The notes beneath the pieces are model-generated. The model made no database searches. It was not told the origin of the DNA and saw only the letters and a program-made list of their open reading frames with translations. From contig CAYGUI010000033.1 of NCBI GenBank assembly GCA_964353115.1, positions 1-13,435 on the forward strand: DNA of 13,435 nucleotides, given 5' to 3'. The translations under genes and the position numbers were made by a program. Below, piece by piece: positions 1 through 7,900 of the stretch (position 1 is the stretch's first letter; each line of letters begins with the position of its first letter). Source of the DNA: CAYGUI01 sp964353115 (lineage in GTDB: Bacteria; Pseudomonadota; Gammaproteobacteria; JAGOUU01).

Positions 1-1912
1 AATAGTGGCCGATTACTGGTATTTTTTTATCTTCATCTTTAGTGCCTTTTTTACCGGTAATATAAAAAACTTCGTGCAAACGATTGCCTTGCAGATCATT
101 GATGTATTTTGCATCACCACCTGGATCTAATGTGTCAGTTTTACTCGCTGGTGCCGGTAATGAATCATAGGTTATTTGCGTGGTACCGTTTTTCTCCGGA
201 TGTCCAACCTGCTCAGTTCTAATGCGCTCAGGCTGCTCAATATCACTGCGTAAGTAATCAGTCCTAGTTTTTGATGTTGTATCACCATACTGACCTTTTT
301 TCCCTAATTGTTTTACTTCGATCTCAGTGACAGCTCCTAATATTGAAAGCGCTTTAGTAGTAATCTCCTGCGTAGTTTCTAGCTCATCTTTTTTATGCAG
401 ATCATTTTCACGATGCTCTGTTATTTGCATACCAGATAAATTATCGTAAGTTTTTAATGAATGATTGTTTGGTGTTTCTTCGCCTTTTGTTCGCTCAGTA
501 TATTCTATTTGCCGATCATCATCATCCCACACAAACACGCTATTTACTTCTTTACCAGCAGATAACTGCTGGATTGAAGCTAAACGACTGCGAAGATCAT
601 GAGATAAATTTCTTACAGTCTGTTTGCCAGCATGATCTGTATTCTTTTCGTAATTTTTACGGCCTTTTTCATATCCGTATAAATTTGAAACATATCTGCC
701 AATTTTACTTAAAATTCTATTCGCCAGATCATAAGTATATACATCTCTAAATAGCAGCTCAGGTGAGCTAAATATTGAGCGTGGTGCTATTAAAAAGTTC
801 ACTACCATACGATTACTAACGGCATCAAAAACAGTTTCAACATGAACACTTAAATCTAATAAGAAAGTTTGGCGGCGCATGCCATCAAAGACGGCCGCTG
901 ATAAACGATAATAATGACCATCTTGATGAATGTAAGCTTCAGAAATAGTCAAACCACGTTTATCAAATTCTATTAATTGCCTAGTTCCTTCAGTTTTATT
1001 TATTATTTCAGTTAAAACTGCATTTTGCGCATATTTTCGCACTATATTTCTAAGAGGTACTAAAGAATGATTAACAGCCTGTTCTTGAGTGACCAACATT
1101 AAAGCGTTAAATAAATACTTAACCTCATTACCACCAAAATCTCTGTGCCATTTCATTTGACCAAATGGATGGTATTTTGATTCAGATTTTACTGATTTTT
1201 CTGACTCAACTTCAGTAACTGTTGCATGATCAACAACTTTTTTTGCTTTATAAATATGCTCTAAAGATTGTTTACCAGATACTAAATCATATTTTTTCGC
1301 GGAAACTATTACTTGATGAGGGTTATTGAAGTCTGGTTTCACAAATAAAATTTGCTCGGCATTTTGGCTCATACCAAAACCAGCCCAATATTTTGCGCCT
1401 GTCGCACTAGTTTTACTAATTCTATGTCCTAGACCATTAACAACATAAGTCTTGCGTGGTTTTTTACCATTAATTTCTGGTAACACGACTGCAATAACAA
1501 AACCGCCATCATCACGAATTAGTTCAGTAACCGCACCTTCTGTCGAAATACTCGCAATTACTTCACCAAAAATATTTTGCAGTTGTTTTGTTATGACACC
1601 AGTTGGATCACGTGACTCAAGCACAGTTCCTTGTTGGCTTGTTTCAAGCCAAACTCCGCCGTTAGCATCAATGCGACCTAATGGCTCACCTGCAATATTA
1701 TGAAGATATTGTGTTTTTGGTCGTATTTTTATAGTTTTTGATACATCAGATGGATCAGGTGCATCAACTTCCGGCTCAATTACTTGCTCTAAATTGCCGT
1801 GAGCTCCAAACTCTTGCTCAGTTGTATACCCTTCTTCATCAGTATATTTAATTAAATTTCCATGAATATCTTGTGTTTGTGTAGTCAATGGCCGTATATA
1901 TGCTGGCTCAAT
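1..1912 (-). repeat. Degenerate second YD block and tail of the RHS protein (residues from about 2950)
   Basis: YD-like repeats resume after the beta-sandwich block: NLIKYTDEEGYTTEQEFG from residue 2968, then units containing IDANGGVW, RDPTGVITKQLQNIFGE and STEGAVTELI. Further on are VYTYDLANRILSKIG, DLRSRLASIQQLSAG, VFVWDDDDRQIEYTE and, near the edge, YINDLQGNRLHEVFY. These resemble the closing part of an RHS shell. The core-end motif expected next to the toxin tip has not appeared by residue 3586, so the protein continues well past the window. Confidence 0.65.
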
Positions 1913-4900
1913 TGGAATACTAGTTGCTAACTGCTCAAAAGAGCTCGCGTTCGCAATAAAACTGCCATGTAAAAAACCTCCTACTATAGTTCCTATATGG
2001 CTTAAATCTATATATTTACCATGCGAATTTTTAACGCGTAAACGATAATCAAAGGTTTTAGTATTTTTAAAGTCCGCATGATTTAAAACTAAAAATTTAC
2101 CTGCTGTTTGAATAGTCGGAATAGTTATACTGCTTTTAGCCTGTTTCGGATCAACTGCAGGTCCATTAGAAATTAACTGACGCTCTTCACCACCAGCGCT
2201 TTCTTTATAGAAAAATTCGACTGTGTCATGATCACCCAGATTTTCGGGAAAAGGACCTAGTGTTAATAATTTTGGATCATTATCACCTGGTTTACCACTG
2301 AATAAATAAATAGTTTTTCCAGCAATTTTTTTACTAATTGTTACTGCATGTAACCATTCGTCTTTACCAATATTAGGATGAGTATAATTTTGTTGACCAT
2401 AATATCCGTACAAATTACGCTCACCTTCAACCTCACCATGATCATAATAAAGCTCCATGTCGCAAGTACGAAGATCTGATTTAACAGCAACATGTGATCC
2501 TAATGTTAAATCTTTAGCATCAGCTGGTTTCCAGCCAGGTATTCTTTTTCCTTTATCGCCTTCTAGCGAATAAACGTTATAGCGTGCAAAAATATCAAAA
2601 TCCTCAGCACCTAAAAATGCCGGAGCATTCCATGAAAAACGTACTTTATTTTTTCCTTTAAAGGCATATTTTGAAGGATCATCCCATGGCCAAAAATGAC
2701 TGTAACTTTCATAGCCATACACTTGCGATATATTAGCAAGTTGTACCGACGTATTTGCCATTCTAAAATTAAAGCTAGTCGATGATTGTGGGGTTAGTGT
2801 TATATGATTTATTGGTAATTCTAAAGTTAATGACTCATGTACTTTATCTAAAGGTGTATTTTTCTTTATGTCACTATACCCTTCCAAACTAGGCAAACAA
2901 ATCCAAACATAACTCATTATTGATGGAGTTACAACATGAAATCGCACATAATCATCTGGTAATTTATGAATATCACCATATAGACTAAGATCTATTGACC
3001 TACCATTTACATCAGAAAATTTAAGATCAATATAATAATTTTTTTCAAGATAAGGCTCATCAGATTTATTTTCTTTTAAATCAGATTTAAAGCCATGAAT
3101 TTCTTCTCTACTGATAGTTTGTAAAATTTTGTGACCACTACTTTCAACATTACCAAGTTTATATCTATAATCTAGGCGAGCAGCATGGGATGGGCCATGT
3201 GAATTGGCGAGCATAGCTCTAGGACCCTGACCATATATAATATGCATTCTTTCACGTACAACCGAAACAAAATATTTCTGACTTGGTAAATTATTTAATG
3301 GATAAATAATCTTTCGGCTATCAATAATATTTGGATGATTTATTTTAGTCTTACTTCCATCTTCGCCTGTCAAAATTAAAGCAACTACATTACTTAAATC
3401 ACCATCAATAACAACATTTTCACCTTCAATTGTCGCGTTAATACCTGGCGTTCGAGTTTCATCAACTAATTTATGAAAAGTAAATTCACCTCTGGCAATT
3501 GATGGTTTATCTTTGACAACTCTTTGCTCAATATATTTACTATCAGCACCATTAAAAGGCTTATACGCACGATAAGCATAAACAAAAAATTCGTAATCTC
3601 CTTCGTCATATGCCGATAAATCAATACCAAAACGATTATTAATTTTTTTAGCTTTTTGTGGCTGAGCAGGACCAATAAAACCTTTAGTCTGAATAAAAAC
3701 ATCATAAGCTTCGAAATGATCATCAGTTTCTTCCCATGATATTGAATTGATCCCAAATGCTGGATTGTTTAGCGAATATTTAATATTTAACAGATCTATT
3801 TTTTCATAATAACCAGGAAGATAATTCGTATGAGCAAATCCTGTGCTATCAACTAGTGCTTCATGAAGTAATAATCTTTCTGGTGATTTTAATAATTGGC
3901 GCGGATCAGCTGCTAATTCAGCTAAATTTAGATCATTATCCATGGTACTAATGGTCAATAGATTATGACCAAGAGCATTAGTCAAATAAACACGCCATAC
4001 ACCATCTTTGGCATTAGTAGCAGTAATAAATCCTGAGCGGTTATATTTATGCTGCTCGCGTAAAGTTTTATCGCTAAAACTTTTATTATGAGGGGAATAT
4101 TCTAAAACCGCCGTTGCAAGATGCTGATTAAATGCACTACGTGTAAAATCTGTAATTTTAAAATTTCCATCATCCTGCAATACTCCAAGCCTACTGTGCT
4201 CAAAGTTACTATCATATTGCACAAAATTATAACGAAATTGCCAATAAAGCTGGCATGGATGAGTTGCTGCTGAATCTTCCGTTAAACCACTCTGCTGCAC
4301 CCATTCCCAAGTTTTAAATACTAAACCAAGAGCATTGTAAGAATGAAATACCAAGTGCCCATTAGATTTTTGCTCGCATAAAACTTTTTTTCGTGAATCA
4401 GTAAGATATAAATTCGTGCGCGGCCTATTTTTATCAATATCAACTTCCCCATGCGCATATACAGTTTCAATTGCTTTTGCACCATTGGCAGCATAAGTTA
4501 TGCTCGTAGCCGGATTAACCATTTCGTCATTAACTAGACGCGGAAAATCTATTACTAAAATTACCCGCTTCATCGCATCACGTTCAAGCAGCTTACGCTC
4601 ACCTTTGCTATTTTCTATTGCACAAAGCTCTAAAAAGTCGTCATAAGAATATTTTTCTGTTGCTATTTGATTTTCAAGTGTTGTGGCTGTTGCTTCTTTT
4701 ATCACTTGATAATTTACGCCAAACTTTCTTTGTTCACGTATTTTGCCAAAGCCATCAAAATCTTGCTGGATTTTACGATCTTTTTTGTGTAATACAATAA
4801 CGAGATTATAATTAGGACTTGTCGGAAATTTTACTTCGCTATAATATTCAACAACTTCTTGCTCTTTATTATGACGATAAAATATTTTATCAACTAGTTT

Positions 4901-7900
4901 TCCATAACGATCGCCGTTTTTATCAACCGTAGTTTCTACCAATGATCGCTTAATATTACCTGACTTATCAGTCCAAAATAATGATATGCGATGTTTATTA
5001 GCAGCAGGATCAATAGCTTCTTCTTGCTTTACAACTTCACCAAAAGCATTGGTAATATATAAAACTGTTGGTGATACTTCAATTATTTCACTAGAATCTG
5101 AGCGATAAGTTAAAATACTCGCTTGTTGTTTTAATTTTTTAACGCCACGCGCATCATAAATAAACTTAGTACTTCTATCATCATCTGATTTCTCAATATT
5201 TGGCAAAATATGCGATCTAAAAAGATCTTCTGACAATAATTCTGGTTTTTGACTAAGATCTTGCGCACTGAAATCTTTAATCGGACTAGCGTATTTTATT
5301 TCTTCAATTAATAATCCTAACGCATTATATTTGCGCTCAGTAACATATCCATCATTTTTAAACTCAAAAATTACGTTATCGTTAATATCAAATACTTTAA
5401 ATACAAAATTGGTATTATTAGATATTTTAGTAATTATTTGACGACTAAATGCATCACGGATAATTTCATCACTTATATCACTGCTATCCCCGTATGACAA
5501 ATCTGATAAATTACTCGGCAATGCTAGCGGATTACCATCGTTATCAACTACTGCTTGTATCGTCGTAGATTTAAGTTTTTGCGCTTTATCATAAGCAAAA
5601 CTAGTTTTATTATGTTCATCAAAAACAAATGGATTGCTCGTATTATAGACACCTTTTGATGTTGTTTTTAAAGCTCCAGTTTTATAGTAAGATTTTTTCT
5701 CTACTATTCTGCCTTTGGTAACTGCGGATTTTAATGCTTTATCGTCTTTATCGTGCTCTATACTCGCAATATTAGTTTCTGGATGAATAATTGCTATTTC
5801 ACGCCCAGCTAAATCGTATTTGTATTCAGTTATATATTTATTATTTACTGTTTTTTTGATTCTATTACTTAATTCGTCATACTCGTATTTTTCCAAATAA
5901 TCTTGACCATAAGTAGTAGATTTAACTGATGATATTCTTCCGAGAGCATCATATTCCGTCTCAACAACTAAATCAGCAGCTATAATTTCTTCTTTTGCTT
6001 TTATAATATTTTCACGCGTACGCGGAATATGATCAGCAATCGGCTCGGCATATTCTATTCTTTTTACTTCTTTTTGCTTGCCAGAATGATTTTTATCCCA
6101 AAAATATCGAGTAATAAAACCAGATTGATCAACTGAATATATTTTACGACGAGCATCATCAAAAATTTCGGTAGTCCACCTGTCTTCCTCTGATACTGCC
6201 AAATTTGCAATATCATCATAACCATACGACTCTTTGTAAGGAATAAATTTAGCATATTTTATTTTATGCTTAGTTAATCCCTTGTCATCATAACGGTATT
6301 CGGTAATAGCGCTTGTATGTGGGTGCTCGACGACATTAATTTCATAGATTAAACGACCATCTTTGTCATAAAGATAATGCGAAACTTGATCTTGCTCTGA
6401 TATTTTATCGGTATTATCTATGGATTTTTCAGCAAAACAAATCTTTTTCTCAAGCTCTCCAGCCTTATTAAAAATTTGCTTTGTTATACAGCCATTATCA
6501 TTTATTAATATTTTCTGGCCATCTTTGTTATAAACAAACTCTATTTTTTTAGTTTCGCCAGTTATTATCGATATTTCACGACCAGCAGCATCATAATGAT
6601 GCTCAGTAGTTTGACCAAGCTGATCAATTTCAAATTTTAGCTGATCAAGCTTATTATAAATTTTTTGTTTAACACCGCCTTCTTCGTCAACTTCTTCTAC
6701 TACTCGACCCTTTTGATTATAGGAATTCGCTATTTTTTGCTCTAAAGCTTTATCCTTTGGCAAATCATTACCATCAAAATCTCTTAATGGCGCAAGTTCA
6801 ATTTCAATAGCTTCCCCAAGGCCATTGCGACTAATTTTTTTATGAAGAACAAATTGTTCCCCTGTCCCTTTACTGATCCAAACTGGAGCACCAACGCCTT
6901 TGATATCAACATGACCGGCATAGTGATATCGCGTTGTACAATTTAATCCTTCGGGATCACATGCTTCAATTATGATATCTCCACGCGCATTACGTGAATA
7001 TTTAGTTTTTCTGCCATTTGGATCAATAATTTCAGAAACAAATCCTAAGGTCGAAAACCATATTGAGTCTTTTAATTCTTGATCTGAGAAATATGATGCT
7101 ATTTTTCTCTGCTCTTCATCATATTCATGTGTTGTAACAACTCCATCAAAATCTACCGATTTTTCAAGCAATTTGCGCTTGTCATAAGTAAATTCTGCAG
7201 CTCTACCGCTTGGTAAAATATGCTTTTCTAATTGTCCATTAGCATTATATTTTTTTTGCGTAATTCTTTTAAGCGGATCAACCTCTTGTACTATTTCACC
7301 AAAAACATTTTTGTACTGCTCACTAATATTTCCTTCTGGTGAAGTAATTGTAGTTTTCCGCAACTTATCTTCACAAGAAAACTTAGTTATTAAATTTAAT
7401 CCGTCCGGATCAACGCATGATTCTTTAATTCTTGACTGTGAGTCATATACGGTTGTTACTGATTGTTTAGAATCGTTAGTAATTTTTATTTGTCGATCTA
7501 ATTTATCATGCTGGTATTCTGTAACTGCGCCATCAGAATCAATACGAGATTTTATATTGCCAAAAATATCATAACTAGTTTCAGACTCACGTTTTTTCTC
7601 AGAAAATTTTATAGTGTTCTTAGTCGTTTTCCCTAACCTATCATATTCAAAAATTTCCTCGCTTAAATTACCTTTAGATGTTTTGCACTTCTCACCAAAA
7701 GCATTATATTCATGAGATTCTTCGATATTTTCAGAATATTCACCACTAAATATTTTTTTCGCGCTAATTAATCCAGAATTATTGCGTAAAGTTTCTATTA
7801 AAGTATCGTCTTTATCGCTTTTTAATATAGCAATTAAATCTGCTAATCTATGCCGAGTAGCAAGCCACGGAAACATTGTCCTAAACCATTGCCCATAGGT

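Noticed and set aside
3466..3756. Minus-strand open frame of 96 codons rich in Leu, Ile and Lys
   Set aside because: It is a shifted-frame shadow of the RHS gene, whose own frame here encodes well-formed fibronectin-like strands without interruption.
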